A DNA stretch of 64,000 bases from Fallopia convolvulus (taxonomy: Eukaryota > Streptophyta > Magnoliopsida > Caryophyllales > Polygonaceae), in assembly GCA_964016875.1 (NCBI GenBank), contig OZ024720.1:22757742-22821741 (forward strand). The letters are read 5' to 3'. The notes under the pieces were generated by a model. It worked only from the letters and a program-made list of their open reading frames with translations. It had not been told where the DNA came from and ran no database searches. The translations under genes were made by a program, and so were the position numbers. This document shows, piece by piece, positions 32,619 to 44,615 of the stretch. Each line of letters begins with the position of its first letter. Within the stretch, counting starts at the first letter, position 1.

Positions 32619-34029
32619 TTAGTTTAGGGAAATCATACCTAGCTCCATGCGGAATTGTACAAAGGGTTCACGATTGAGAACTTTAGTGAATATGTCAGCA
32701 CGTTGTTCACCTATTCGGCAGAAATCCATGGTCACCAACCCTTTCTCGACACAGTCATGAAGAAAGTGATGTTGAATCTCTATGTGTTTGGTTCGTGAAT
32801 GTTGTACAGGGTTCTTTGAGATGTTGATGGCACTAGTGTTGTCACAAAGAATAGGTATGCCATCATACTCTAAGCCAAAGTCCTGAAGTTGTTGCTTGAG
32901 CTAGAGAAGTTGGGTACAGCACGCAGCAGCGGCAATGTATTCAGCTTCTGCAGTAGAGAGTGAAACTGAATTTTGCTTCTTGGATCCCCATGACACAAGA
33001 CATGGTCCAAGAAATTGAGCCATCCCTGAAGTACTCTTACGATCAATTTTGTTTCCAGCAAAATCAGCATCCGTGTACCCGACTAGGCCAAAATCACATG
33101 AGGTTGGGTACCATAGGCACAGATCATCGGTCCCTTTGAGGTACCTTAGAATCCTCTTGACAGCTTTGAGATGAGATTCTCTTGGATCAGACTGAAATCT
33201 AGCACATAAGCATACACTAAACATGATGGCTGGTCTACTTGCCGTGAGGTAGAGTAAGGAACCTATAATGCCCCGATACAAAGTCTGGTCAACCTTCTTT
33301 TCATTTTCATCTTTTCCTAGAGAAGTGGTGGGAGAGATAGGTGTGTCAAAGGACTTTGAGTTGCCCAATCCAAACTTTTTGACACACTCCTTGAGATACT
33401 TTTGTTGATGTACTCTTGTTCCTTCCAAATCTTATATGACTTGAAGTCCTAGAAAAAACTTAAGTTCACCAACCATACTCATCTCAAATTCACTAGCCAT
33501 GAGGTTAGCAAACCTCTTCACAAGTTTTTCATCAATAGAGCCAAAGATGATGTCATCCACATAAACTTGTATAATTAGAGTGTGCTTTCCTTCTTTGAGA
33601 AGGAAGAGTGTCTTATCCACCTGTCCTCGAGCATATCCATGTTGGAGCAAAAACTGAGAGAGTCTGTCATACCAAGCTCGAGGTGCTTGCTTCAAACCAT
33701 AAAGAGCTTTATCGAGTTTGAATACATGATCTGGGTGAGTGATGTCTTCAAAACCTAGAGTTTGCTCTACGAACACTTATTCCTTAAGAAACCCATTCAG
33801 AAAGGCTGTTTTAACATCCATTTGTTGAAGCTTGAAGCCATGATGAGCTGAATAAGCTATCAAGAGACGAATTGCCCCAAGACGTGCTATAGGAGCAAAA
33901 GTCTCATCATAATCTATCCCCTCTTGTTGGTTATATCCCTTAACCACAAGTCTTGCTTTGTTTCTCACAACGTTTCCAGAATCATCAAGCTTATTTCTGA
34001 AAACCCAACGTGTTCCAATCACAGTTCTA
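32619..34029 (-). pseudogene. Sirevirus-2 reverse transcriptase and RNase H
   Basis: Read right to left. RT begins before 34022 (GTRWVFRNKLDD, then ARLVVKGYNQQEGIDYDETF), passes DVKTAFLNGFL, has a stop at about 33777, then continues (ALYGLKQAPRAWYD, QVYVDDIIFG with the catalytic DD). Another stop is at about 33432. The RNase H frame 33428-32901 keeps TDADFAG and STAEAEY; after one stop the end CDNTSAINISKNPVQHSRTKHIEI runs to TAA 32619-32621. Domain order and motifs match Sirevirus-1 closely. The three stops look like simple point mutations. Confidence 0.92.
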
Positions 34030-34694
34030 TCTTTGGGTCGTGGAACTAGGTGTCAAACCTTGTTTCTTTCAAATTGATGAAGTTCTTCTTGCATAGCACA
34101 CACCCAATTTGGATCTTTCAAAGCTTGATTCACATTTTTAGGTTCCATAACAGAAAGAAAAGCGTTGAAAGCGCAGAAATTCTGAAGTCAAGAACGTGTT
34201 TGAACACCCTTGGAGTAATCTGAGATGATGTTGGTCATTGGATGAGCATCTTTTTGCTGATAGTTTAATCGAAGCTGAGTGAGGTCAACTACCCCATTGT
34301 TGTGACCTTGATCAGTGTTAGGATTTTCAGTCTCTACAGCTTCTTCGCTTGGATCAGAGTCATCATCACCAGATTCTTCAATATTTGCAGTATCTTCCAG
34401 AGCAGGCATGTCAGGATCATCTACGTCGTCCACCTGAGTTGGGTTAACAACCTGTTGCACTTGATCAATTTTCTCAAAGCTAACTTTTGACTCTTCACAC
34501 AGATGAAAACCTAGATCTCTTTCCTCTTCATCAGCAATAGAGTTGCCTCCCATGGTATTCTCATCAAACACTACATGAACACTCTCTTCAACTTTCTTAG
34601 TTCTTTTGTTAAACACTTTGTAGGCTTCGCTATGCTGAGAATAGCCTACGAAGGTTCCTTCATCACTCCTAGCATCCATCTTGCCAAGACTGTC
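34030..34694 (-). pseudogene. Sirevirus-2 integrase-RT linker
   Basis: Contains a frame 34679-34188 (MDARSDEGTFVGYSQHSEAY, then VHVVFDENTM) followed by an acidic Asp/Glu-rich stretch, the usual variable segment between copia integrase and RT. A TAA separates it from integrase and another stop from RT. Confidence 0.8.
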
Positions 34695-35791
34695 TTAGCC
34701 ATTATTGTGTACGAAACACTTACAGCCAAACGTACGCAAGTGGGCAACGTTGGGCTTTCTTCCTCTTAAAAGCTCATATGGTGTTTTCCCAAGAAGGGGT
34801 CTCACCATAGCTCTGTTTAACACATAGCATGCGGCATTGATAGCTTCTCCCCAGAAATTCCTTGGAAGACCACTCGAAATCAACAGCGTTCTCGACATGT
34901 CTTCCAAAGTTCGATTCTTTCTCTCAACAACTCCGTTCTGTTGAGGGGTTCTTGGGGCTGAAAAATTATGATTCACACTGTTTTCTTTGCAGAATTCCAA
35001 AAACTGAGCATTCTCAAATTCAGTGCCATGATCAGATCGAATAGAGATCAAAGGTACGTCAAGCACCTTCTTTGTAAGCTTAACCCATGTACTAAATTCT
35101 TCAAACATCTGGTCTTTAGAAGACAAGAAAAATACCCAAGTATAACGTGAAAAGTCATCAACAATAACATAGACATATCTATTACCTCCTCGACTTCTCA
35201 CACGCATTGGCCCACATAGATCCATATGAATTAACTCTAGAGGATTAGAAGTACTTACCTCTCTTTTTGATTGAAACGAAGATCTGACCTGTTTTCCTTT
35301 CACGCAAGCTTCACATACTTCATGTTTTATTTGGTCAATATTAGGTAATCCACGTACCAATTCCTGATTGTGAAGCTTATGAATAAGTTGCAAACTTGCA
35401 TGGCCAAACCTATTGTGCCAGAGGTTGGCCACGTCTTGGACTACTTGAAAACATAAATTTTCTTCAGGTAAGAGCCAGGGAACAACTTTATAAAGATTGT
35501 TTTCACATATTCCCTTCAGAAGAGTCTTTCCTGATCTAACATCAATCACTTGACATCCAAGAGAATCAAAGAAAACTTGATAGATATTGTTAGCACACAG
35601 TTGAGAAATACTTAACAAATTGTATCTAAGGCCCTTGACATAGCTTACGTTGTTCACACAGAAGTTTTTAGAAATATTTACCTTTCCAATACCCAAAACT
35701 TGACCCTTACTGTTGTTACCGAAGGTGATGTTGCTACTTTCTTGTTGATGAAGTGAGATAAATGACTCAAAGCTTCCCGTCATATGAGTTG
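34695..35791 (-). pseudogene. Sirevirus-2 protease end and integrase
   Basis: Starts at the Athila-C insertion: the residues CSTHMTGS are the continuation of the protease site WFFDSA on the far side. GAG-pre-integrase (NLWHNRFGHASLQLIHKL, about 35415), CEACVKGKQ zinc residues (about 35310), then the DDE core: LIHMDLCGPM, IRSDHGTEFEN and PRTPQQNGVVERKNR. Open for 362 codons to 34695. The catalytic residues are intact, but the gene is split by Athila-C and ends at a stop before the linker. Confidence 0.92.
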
Positions 35792-35796
35792 AACAT

Positions 35797-36505
35797 TGAC
35801 GAGCACTTTTACGTCGCTATAAAAGCACTGCCAAAGAAATACCTAACTTCCTAACCTAAGTATAGTGGAAGCAAGGGTCGAACCCACAAGGATTCAGATT
35901 ATTCGTATTTATATAATATTACCAAGAGAAAAGGGGGGTTTTATGGTTTCGATCTAACAATCTAAGCAATTAAACTAATTAAAGTAAAGCAATTAAAATA
36001 GGTTGAGATTCAAATATGGAGAAAAGCGTGCAACTAGTTTCGTATCCATTGCATACATGAGTTTTTATCATCGATTATCTTTATTTCAATTTCCCTTGAC
36101 TAATCTATTGTGAATTTATAAATTCAAGCTTATTGTGGTTGTTAATATACACCGTCTTTAACAACCTTTTAATCAATTAACCTAGAAAACCTTCTATGTC
36201 AAGTTGATCATGCAATTAAGTTCAAAGCATTCAAGAGAAAAATAATTCATGAATTCCACCGTCTATTCATGAAGTCTTGTGAATAAATTCTCCGCCTTTG
36301 ATTAACCTTATTCCACCGTCTATAAGTTTAATCAAAGGATTCATCCATGAATAATCAAATTCCACCGTCTATTTAATTATTCTAGTAGTAATTCAACCTA
36401 GAAGTTGAATAGCTGATCAAGCTATTATAATCCTAAGTGAATTTAATCAATTAAGCACAGAGAGATTCAATCTAGTCAAGGCAAACTAAAATAATTCAAA
36501 TCTCA
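35797..36505 (-). repeat. Athila-C 3' LTR, truncated (709 bp)
   Basis: Matches 41278-41986. On the minus strand it is the last half of the LTR, joined to integrase at 36506 by a deletion. It carries four CACCGTCT(A/T) repeats in AT-rich DNA (for example about 36150 and 36260). Confidence 0.92.
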
Positions 36506-37083
36506 TCAGTCCTGGTGGCCTTCGCTTCCACCCATTTGGAAACGTAGTCCACCGCTAATAGAATATAAATATTCCCGTAAGAGCTAGGAAAGGGGCCCAT
36601 GAAATCTATACCCCAAACATCAAATACCTCACAAAAGATAATTAAAGTTTGAGGCATTTCATCCCTTCGGGATATATTTCCGACCCTTTGGCATCAGTCA
36701 CAGGATTTGCAAAAGGCATAAGCATCCCGAAAGATAGTAGGCCAAAAGAATCCTGCATCCAATACTTTCCTAGCGGTTTTCTTAGCACTGAAATGCCCCC
36801 CACAAGCATAAGAATGACAAAATAAAACTGAAGTTACCTCATTATCCGGAAGACAACGCCGGATTACCTGATCGGAACAATGTTTCCAAAGATATGGATC
36901 GTCCCACACATAATACCGTGCTTCACTCTTGAGTTTATCCCTTTGAGCCTTGCTAAAGCTAGGAGGAAACACACTCGAAACAAGAAAATTTACCAAATGA
37001 GCATACCAAGGTTGTAGTACACGTACCGAAAACAAGGTGTCATTTGGAAATTCTTCTCTAATCGGTGTGATTTGAGCACATCA
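36506..37083 (-). pseudogene. Athila-C integrase, N-terminal half
   Basis: Read from 37083 leftwards. The zinc-binding region has HSYACGGHFSAKKTARKVLDA and AFCKSCD (about 36830-36700). After a stop near 36694 it continues into the core start, with WGIDFMGPF (about 36610) and the DYVSKWVEA stretch (about 36545). It ends at the deletion joint 36506, so the second and third catalytic acidic residues and the C-terminal domain are lost. It cannot be active. Confidence 0.9.
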
Positions 37084-38188
37084 TTAACCCTCATGAACTA
37101 AGCGACTATGATGATCCGCCACCACGTTTTCTGCCCCCTTTTTGTCTTTGATCTCAATGTTGAATTCACTCAACAATAAGATCCATCTAATCAACCTGGG
37201 CTTTGCCTCCTTCTTCGTTAACAAGTAACGAAGGGTTGCATGATCCGTGTAGACGATCACCTTTGTACCTAGCAAATAAGACCGAAACTTTTCCAAAGCA
37301 AACACCACCGCCAAGAGTTCCTTCTCGGTGGTGTAATAATTTTTCTGTGCTTCATTAAGAGTCATAGAGGCATAATGGATAACATGAGAAGCCTTACCAA
37401 TCTTTTGGCCCAAAACTGCTCCTACCGCATAGTCGCTTGCATCACACATCAGCTCAAAAGGTAGGGAGCAATCCGGGGGCTGAATTATTGGTGCAGTGGT
37501 GAGGCGAGCCTTCAACTCATCAAAAGCTTTTTTACAAGATTCATTAAAGTCAAAGGTCACATCATTCTTGAGTAACTCACAAAGGGGTGAAGCGATCTTG
37601 GAGAAGTCTTTAATGAACCTGTGGTAAAAACCTGCGTGACCAAGAAAAGAACGTACTTCCCGAACATTAGTAGGATAAGGCAAGGATTGAATTACTTCAA
37701 CCTTTGCCTTATCAACTTCAATCCCTTTAGATGACACTATATGACCTAACACTATGCCCTGCTCTACCATAAAATGGCATTTTTCAGAATTAAGACAAAG
37801 GTTAGTTTCTTCACATCTTTTTAGCACAAGTGTCAAGTGATTTAAACAAGAATCAAAATCATTTCCATGAACGGTGAAATCATCCATAAAGACTTCAATG
37901 AAGTTCTCTATGTATAAGTGGCGGGTGCATTACATAGACTAAATGGCATTCTTCTATAAGCGAATGTGCCAAATGGGCAAGTAAATGTTGTCTTCTCTTG
38001 ACCCTCGGGTGCAATTGCTATCTGAAAATAACCTAAATACCCATCCAAGAAACAATAGAAGGAACAACCCGCAAGTCGCTCAAGCATTTGGTCAATAAAA
38101 GGTAAAGGAAAATGGTCTTTACGGGTTACCGTGTTAAGATTTCGGTAATCGATACATACACGCCACCCGGTTTGAATTCTTGTTGGAA
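37084..38188 (-). pseudogene. Athila-C reverse transcriptase (second half) and RNase H
   Basis: The catalytic MDDF lies at the start of the open frame 37887-37084. RT thumb (FLGHAGFYHRFIKDFSKIA) and RNase H (CDASDYAVGAVLGQ, TEKELLAVVFA, YTDHATLRYL, ADHHSRLVHEG) follow. Upstream, 37890-38188 holds DYR-LN and GTFAYRRMPF-type motifs in other frames. About ten codons appear lost between the CNAPAT site and MDDF. The Athila-type GIVLGHIVSSKGIEVDKAK signature is present. Confidence 0.9.
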
Positions 38189-39448
38189 TTAGCTTACCAT
38201 CTCACCATCTTGATTCTCCTTCACCGTGATTCCACCTTTATTAGGAACGACCTGAGTAGGACTTACCCATTTGCTATCCGATATAGGAAAAATCATTCCT
38301 GCTTGAAGAAGTTTCAGGACCTCCTTCTTCACAACTTCCATCATAGGCGGGTTCAACCTCCTTTGTGGTTGTCTTGAAGGCTTTGCTTCATCCTCCAATA
38401 GGATTCTATGCATACAAGTAGAGAGGCTTATTCCTCTAATGTCGGCAATAGTCCATCCTATAGCGGATTTATGCTCCCTTAAAACATCCAACAACCGGTG
38501 TTCTTGATCTTGAGTCAGCTTGTTTGAAATTATCATCGGTAGAGTATCTCCATCACCTAGAAAAGCGTACTTGAGGTGGTCCGGTAGTTGTTTGAGCTCT
38601 ACCTGTGGGGCCTGCACAATAGAGGGAACAAGCTTCTCGCTTGGCAATGTTAGTGGAATGGGTTTTGAGCCCGGTAGCAAGAGTGGTCGCTCATAGTGAG
38701 CTTCCAACTCGGCTACAATTTCTTGCATATCATCATTAAGCATAAATTCCACTTCATCTTTATCAACCACAGAGTTTTCAAGTGTAGATTGCAATTCATC
38801 ATGATCATTAATGTCAAAGAAATCTTGCACAAGAGTATCTAACACATCAATTGAACACAAAGAATGAACATCATAGGGGAATTTCATAGCATCATAGATA
38901 TTGTATTCCACTTTTTGCCCATCAAACTCCATGGTTAATGAACCACTACACACATCAATTTTATTTTTGGTTGTCTTTAGGAATGGTCTACCTAAAAGGA
39001 TTGGAGCAGCATGCTTGTCATGTTCCATTTCAAGTACGTAAAAATCAGTAGGGAAAATCAACTTATCAACCATAACAAGCACATCTTCTATTATCCCCTT
39101 TGGGTAAACGTTAGACCTATCAGCCAATTGAATAACTACAGTTGTTGCATGCAATGGACCTAGCTCAAGAGACTCATAAATTGAATAAGGCAAAACATTG
39201 ATAGAAGCACCTAAGTCTAGCATAGCCTTTACAAATTTTCTCTCGCCTATGATACAAGGGATAGTGAACATACCTGGGTCCTCGCATTTTTGTGGCAATC
39301 GTCTTTGGAAGACCGTTGAGATTTGCTCACTGACCTTAATCTTTTGCTTCCCTTTTTGCTTTTGATTCCGCTTGACCGTACATAACTCCTTCAAAAATTT
39401 AGCATAGCGGGGAATGCTCTTGATAAGCTTGAGTAGCGGAATATTCAC
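38189..39448 (-). pseudogene. Athila-C protease and reverse transcriptase start
   Basis: 419 codons on the minus strand. The protease has DLGASINVLPYSIYESL (about 39210) and ILLGRPFL (about 39000). An acidic linker follows (about 38850-38700), then the RT opening RRLNPPMMEVVKKEVLKLL and FPISDSKWVSP (about 38370-38270). It ends with a stop at 38189 just before the RT palm. It lies just downstream of gag with a break between them. Confidence 0.9.
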
Positions 39449-41190
39449 CTCGCACTTGCTAAATGTTTCGAAGATCTCTTTATTGTTATCGATCTTACGG
39501 GTCTCCTATAAGGCGTCGGGAAAAGGTGGGGGAGGTTTGAGAGACGAAGTCGAAGGAATCGAAGGGACTTCGGAAATCACCGTCGGCGCGGTTTGGCCAT
39601 CCCAGAGCGCGGTCGTACTCTGGCCGGTTTTGACCGCGCTCTGGCCGCAGTAAGTTAGCCCTTCGGAGCGCGGTTTATGGATCGGTGGCGCGGGGGCGCT
39701 CTGGTTGGGTTGCCCGAGCTCGGCATGATCGTCAAACTCCGAATTTTCGCCTCCCTCAGTTTCTTCATCAGGCAAAGTTTGTGCATTCACATTTTGTTTA
39801 GGATTGAGTTCCGTCTGAGAGGGTAACCTGTTGGAATCTTTAGCTTCAATTATGCTCATTGCCTTTGCGAGTTGGCTCATTTGATTTTCCAAGTTGGTAA
39901 TGCTCGACTTGGTGTCTTGCTGAATTTGGCCCATAGTCTGTTGTATAATGGTCATATTCTGGGTAAGAGCACGGATCATATCATCTGTGGATGAGGATGG
40001 GCCTTGATTCGGTGCTTGATTCTGAGGTTGATGTTGAAAAGGAGGTCTAAAACCTGGAGGCCCGTTTTGAGGTGCATGTTGTTGATTTTTATTTCCGTAC
40101 CTCAAATTGTGATGATCCTTCCAGCCTGGATTGTATGAGCTTGAATAAGGATCATATGCTGGTCTTCTTGGCCCATAGCCTCCAAGTGCATTAACTTCCT
40201 CCTCTTGAACATGAAGAGTAGGACAAGCATCCGTCTTATGAGTAATATCAGAGCAGAAACCGCAAGGCTTGACTTGTTGTGATCCCTTCAGCATGAATTG
40301 CCTAAACATTGACTTCAACTCATTCACATCTTCATGTAAAGCTGTAACATCAACAGAATTGGCTGCCTTCATTGAAGCTCTTTTGCTGAATTGACGAGAG
40401 CCTTCAGAAAGTTCATGAAATAGATCAAAAGCTTGTTCAGGATGTTCCCTTCACAGGCAGCATTAACATGTCGGCGTTCTTCATCCAATAAGCCTTCATG
40501 AAGGTACATAACAAGATCCATCTTAGAGTAACCATGATAGGGGCAGCTTGAGATTAGCTTCTTGAACCTCTCATAATACTCATAAAGCGATTCATTCGGG
40601 AGCTGTTCAATGTTGCTAATGCTCTTTTTCATACTCGAGAGCTTTGTGACTGGGAAATACTTCTCAAGGAAAGCCTTTTTCAGTTCTTCCCAAGTCTCGA
40701 TACTGCCAGGAGCCAAATAATAGAGCCAGTCACTCACTGCATCTTTCAAAGAGAACGCAAAAGCTCTCAACTTGATTTGGTCGTCAGTGACTCCATTTGG
40801 TTTCATGCTAGTGCAGACAACATGAAAAACCGATAAATGCTTGTTGGGGTCTTCACCCGCTTTCCCATAGAATTGAGGAAGGAGGTGAATCAATCTTGAT
40901 TTCAGTTCAAATTGGACACCGTCAGGGAGTGCAGGTATCTTCACCGCCAATGGTTGTTGTGCCAAATCTGGTGCAGTTAACTGTCTTAGTGTCTGAGCCA
41001 TCTCGGGTATTTCAGGAACGCTATCAGAATCAGAAGAAGAAGAAGAAGAAGAAGAAGAAGAAGAAGATGCCAGGTTGAACGGTAGTTCTCGAGAATTCAC
41101 ACGAGCTTGCCTGCGCAACCTAGAGATTGTCCTTTCGATTTCTGAATTAAACGCAACAAGATATGGATTAGTAGCACGGGTATGAACCAT
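39449..41190 (-). pseudogene. Athila-C gag
   Basis: Start ATG 41190 (MVHTRATNPYLVAFNSEIE). An Arg-rich N-terminus is followed by a run of 12 Ser encoded by a TCT microsatellite (about 41035-41068), then the capsid region (FELKSRLIHLLPQFYGKAGEDP, YFPVTKLSSMKKS, EYYERFKKLISSCPYHG). The frame ends at 40369 after a small shift and continues at 40372-39506 with zinc knuckle CGFCSDITHKTDAC (about 40265), a Pro/Gln/Asn-rich tail, and the linker encoding the GAGCGCGGTC motif (39602-39690). A shift near 39500 separates it from protease. Confidence 0.92.
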
Positions 41191-41255
41191 ACAAGTGGTT
41201 CACACCCAAAAAAAATTAAAAAGTAACACTAGATAAATACAAATAATTTGCCGAG

Positions 41256-41273
41256 TCCCCGACAACGGCGCCA
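41256..41273 (-). promoter_or_regulatory. Athila-C primer-binding site, tRNA-Asp type
   Basis: Minus-strand TGGCGCCGTTGTCGGGGA, four bases after the 5' LTR. One base differs from the perfect tRNA-Asp complement present in Athila-A. Confidence 0.88.
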
Positions 41274-41277
41274 AATT

Positions 41278-42662
41278 TGACGAGCACTTTTACGTCGCTA
41301 TAAAAGCACTGCCAAAGAAATACCTAACTTCCTAACCTAAATATAGTGGAAGCAAGGGTCGAACCCACAGGGACTCAGATTATTCATATTTATATAATAT
41401 TACCAAGAGAAAAGGGGGGTTTTATGGTTTCGATCTAACAATCTAAGCAATTAAACTAATTAAAGTAAAGCAATTAAAATAGGTTGAGATTCAAATATGG
41501 AGAAAAGCGTCCAACTAGTTTCGTATCCATTGCACACATGAGTTTTGATCATCGATTATCTTTATTTCAATTTCCCTTGACTAATCTATTGTGAATTTAT
41601 AAATTTAAGCTTATTGTGGTTGTTAATATACACCGTCTTTAACAACCTTTTAATCAATTAACCTAGAAAACCTTATATGTCAAGTTGGTCATGCAATTAA
41701 GTTCAAAGCATTCAATAGAAACAATATTCATGAATTCCACCGTCTATTCATGAAGTCTTGTGATTAAATTCTCCGCCTTTGATTAACCTTATTCCACCGT
41801 CTATAAGTTTAATCAAAGGATTCATCCATGAATAATCAAATTCCACCGTTTATTTAATTATTCTAGTAGTAATTCAACCTAGAAGTAGAATAGGTGAGCA
41901 AGCTATTATAATCCTAAGTGAATTTAATCAATTATGCACGGAGAGATTCAATCTAGTCAAGACAAACTAAAATAATTCAAATCTCACAAACAATCATGCA
42001 GACAACTTCAACTAACTAATTGGACATGGAAAAATTAGCTAGAAATTGACATTAAAGAGAAATCAAACTTACAAAAGTCAAATTGATCTTCAATTGCAAA
42101 ACTAGGGTTTGTCTCCCACAAATCTCCAAATTGCATAAAAACTCAAAAAGTTAGCATAAGATCCAAAATAAAACCTAGAGAAAGTATTTATATCATGCTA
42201 AAAATATCCAAAAGATCTAAAAATATCCAAATAAACATTAAGAAAGTCGGCCCACAAGATCTCGCAAAGCCCAAGTCCACGCCGCGTCGACGCGCCAGAG
42301 CGCGGTTTGGTGCCTTGAGAGCGCGACCGCGCTCTCCCCACTTCGCCCGCACTGACGCCGCAGAAAGTCGGTTCCTCTCGGCGCGGTCTTGGCTTCACTC
42401 CGCGGTTTGGCCTTCACTTCTTGCCCTTTGTAATCCTTTGCCTCGATCTTCATTTCCAATGCTTCCTACACGTCCCGAGGTCTGTCCTAAGCTTTCCATC
42501 TACCGTCTTCCACCACCCGACCTGCAATTATGCACAAAGACGCGTAGATTCCGAACTTTACGAAAATAAAACCTAAACTAAACTTAGAATGAAATCCTAG
42601 CTAAAAATTCATATAACAAGAATAAAAACATGCTCTAAAGCCTATACATATATGCTCTATCA
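41278..42662 (-). repeat. Athila-C 5' LTR (1385 bp)
   Basis: On the minus strand starts TGATAGAGCATA (42662) and ends GTGCTCGTCA (41278). A GC-rich island at 42275-42420 holds the family motif, including a near-perfect palindrome (GAGAGCGCG, two bases, CGCGCTCTC) at 42317-42336. The rest is AT-rich. Confidence 0.92.
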
Positions 42663-42667
42663 AACCT

Positions 42668-43254
42668 GCACTGTCGAAGAACCAGGGACCGCTTTCTCTC
42701 ACTTCATTCTGCAAGGTAAAAGTCTTTTTTTACGGACCCAAAGTTGTTTAAAAACTCTTCTGGGTTGGGCAACGTAAAGATTTGCAGAACATCTTTCATT
42801 GTAAACTCTCTCAGGGTCTATGGTTGGCTCACGTTCATGAGCTTCCCAAAATCCATAAGATCTGCTATTCTTTTTCTTTTTCATGCACTCATGTTGAAGA
42901 TGACCTTCTTTTCCACAATACCAACAAGTTTTATGAGACTTAAGAGACATACTTGCTATACCCAGGATAGATTGGTTTGTTATTAATACGAGCATGAAAA
43001 TCGATTTTTGATGGTTTCAAGTTCTCGATTTGTTTCATCCAGATTTTGTGTGCTTTCTGGCGTGAAAACCAAGGTCGTTTACCTTTGCCAGGGTTCTTCA
43101 CATCTGATGTGGAACAACTTGTGTTGTTGTCGCACAAAGGTGCTTTACCTTTAGGTTCAGGTGGACACAAGGCTTTCAAATCTTTAGGCACATAGGAATA
43201 TCCAAGTCCAGGTCTTGACTTTACAAAAGTTTTTGCATACTCTTCAGCAGTTTT
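42668..43254 (-). pseudogene. Sirevirus-2 second zinc knuckle and protease start
   Basis: Minus strand, two overlapping frames. A basic segment (PWFSRQKAHKIWMKQIENLKP, about 43070) leads to a second CCHC knuckle, CWYCGKEGHLQHEC (about 42920). Near 42690-42668 comes WFFDSA, the protease active site with Ala in place of Gly, cut by the Athila-C insertion. Two zinc knuckles in Gag-protease are usual for Sireviruses. Confidence 0.85.
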
Positions 43255-44610
43255 CTAAGCTACAAACTCCTCTATCCATTTCTTTTTATTGGACTCATTA
43301 ATGTTCTTTTCTCTTTCAAGGTCATTGACTAGCTTAGCATTACCAAGTTTAAGCATGATATTTTCTCCTTCAAGGTTTGTGACTTTCTTTTCTAAGTCAT
43401 CCACTTCATATTTGAGATTATCACAGGTTTTGCAGCCAATGGACTTAGAAATTGAAGACTTTTTCTCTAACTTAGCACATTTAAGGGACCAACCATGATT
43501 ATCATCCATTAAATTAGAGATATTATCTTCTTTTTCTTCAAGTTTCTCACTGAGTTGGGTAACCTGAGTTCCCAACTTCTCAATGCTAGAATGCAACTGT
43601 TCTTTAGTTTTATTGGATAACATAAACGAGAGTTCAGAATCATATACCTCTGTTGGAGTATCTATAGCCATGAGACACATGTCTCCTTGTTGACTTGCCT
43701 CATTTTCAACATCGGAATCATCCCAAGTAGCTAACAAGTCATTCTTGTCATCTTCCGACTTTCTCCTGACACAGTTTCTTGCAAAGTGTCCTTTTCTCGA
43801 ACAATGATAACATATAACATCCTTCATGTCTTTGACAGGTTCGGTTCCTTTAGCTGGAGCCTTACTGTTGCGATTCCAAAGCTTTCATGGCTCTTGAGAT
43901 GAATGCAACTTCTTCGTCACTATCAACTTGATCATCATCACCTTGAGCAAGATCGAAGGCCCTTTCGACTTTCAAGGCAATGTTCTTGAACTTGACAGTT
44001 TCAAGGCGATCATCTCTTCTTTGCTTAAATCCTCCATACATAGTCAGTTTTCCTATGACATCTTCCAAGGTGAGTGTTTTAGTCTCACTATTGGTTAACA
44101 TTGCAGCAGCTGCTTCATTCCATTTTTCATTGAGTCCTTGGATCAACTTGTTAACCTGCTTCCACTGGGGAAGTTTTTCTCCAAGAGACTCAAGTTGGCT
44201 AACCACAGCTTGAAATCTTGAGTGATAGTCACCCAAGGATTCATTCTTTTCTTGACTCACTCCTTCATACTCCCTCTCCAAAGCAATGATGCGATCCTTC
44301 TTCACATCATCGTTGCCTTGATGAAGCCTTTTGAGAGCATCCCAGATCTGCTTAGCCGTCTTGTACTGGACAACCTTCTTCAAGTCTCCAGGAGTTAGAG
44401 CATGGTGAAGAACCTTCTTAGCACGAGCATTCTTCTCTAACTTCTTGTAGTCAGTATCATTATAATCTTCCTTTTTCTTTTCTCCCTTTCCATCAGCAGT
44501 GAGAAAAGTCTCAGGACCCATCTCTATGACTTTCCAGAGTTGTCCATCAAGCGAGCAGATGTGAGTCTCCATTTGCTCGACCCACCAATCGTACTCACCA
44601 GCCTTGAGCA
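43255..44610 (-). pseudogene. Sirevirus-2 gag main body
   Basis: Minus-strand frames 44611-43862 (249 codons: EYDWWVEQMETHICSLDGQLW, then the capsid-type region LQGLNEKWNEA) and 43827-43255 (190 codons: zinc knuckle CYHCSRKGHFARNC followed by a long Glu/Lys/Leu heptad region, clearly a coiled coil). A TAA at 43862-43864 separates them. The first 15 codons of gag are at 48735-48778, on the other side of Tat-F. The long coiled coil after the knuckle is typical of Sirevirus Gag. Confidence 0.92.
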
Positions 44611-44615
44611 CTGGT

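Larger units (their letters stand above)
35797..42662 (-). mobile_element. Athila-C: minus-strand Athila-type element, 3' end deleted
   Basis: Inserted in the Sirevirus-2 protease with TSD AACAT/AACCT (35792-35796 and 42663-42667); the protease reading joins exactly across it. On the minus strand: 5' LTR 41278-42662, tRNA-Asp-like primer site, gag, protease, RT, RNase H, the first half of integrase, then a direct jump at 36505/36506 into the 3' LTR, of which only the last 709 bp remain (35797-36505). The rest of integrase, the 3' UTR and the LTR start are missing. LTR parts differ by about 20 in 709 bases. Confidence 0.93.

Noticed and set aside
32619..35791. An endogenous pararetrovirus
   Set aside because: DDE integrase, LTRs, primer sites and target duplications show LTR retrotransposons; no movement-protein or coat-protein pattern is present.
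41035..41068. Poly-Ser microsatellite in Athila-C gag as a functional domain
   Set aside because: A TCT/AGA slippage tract explains it; length likely varies between copies.
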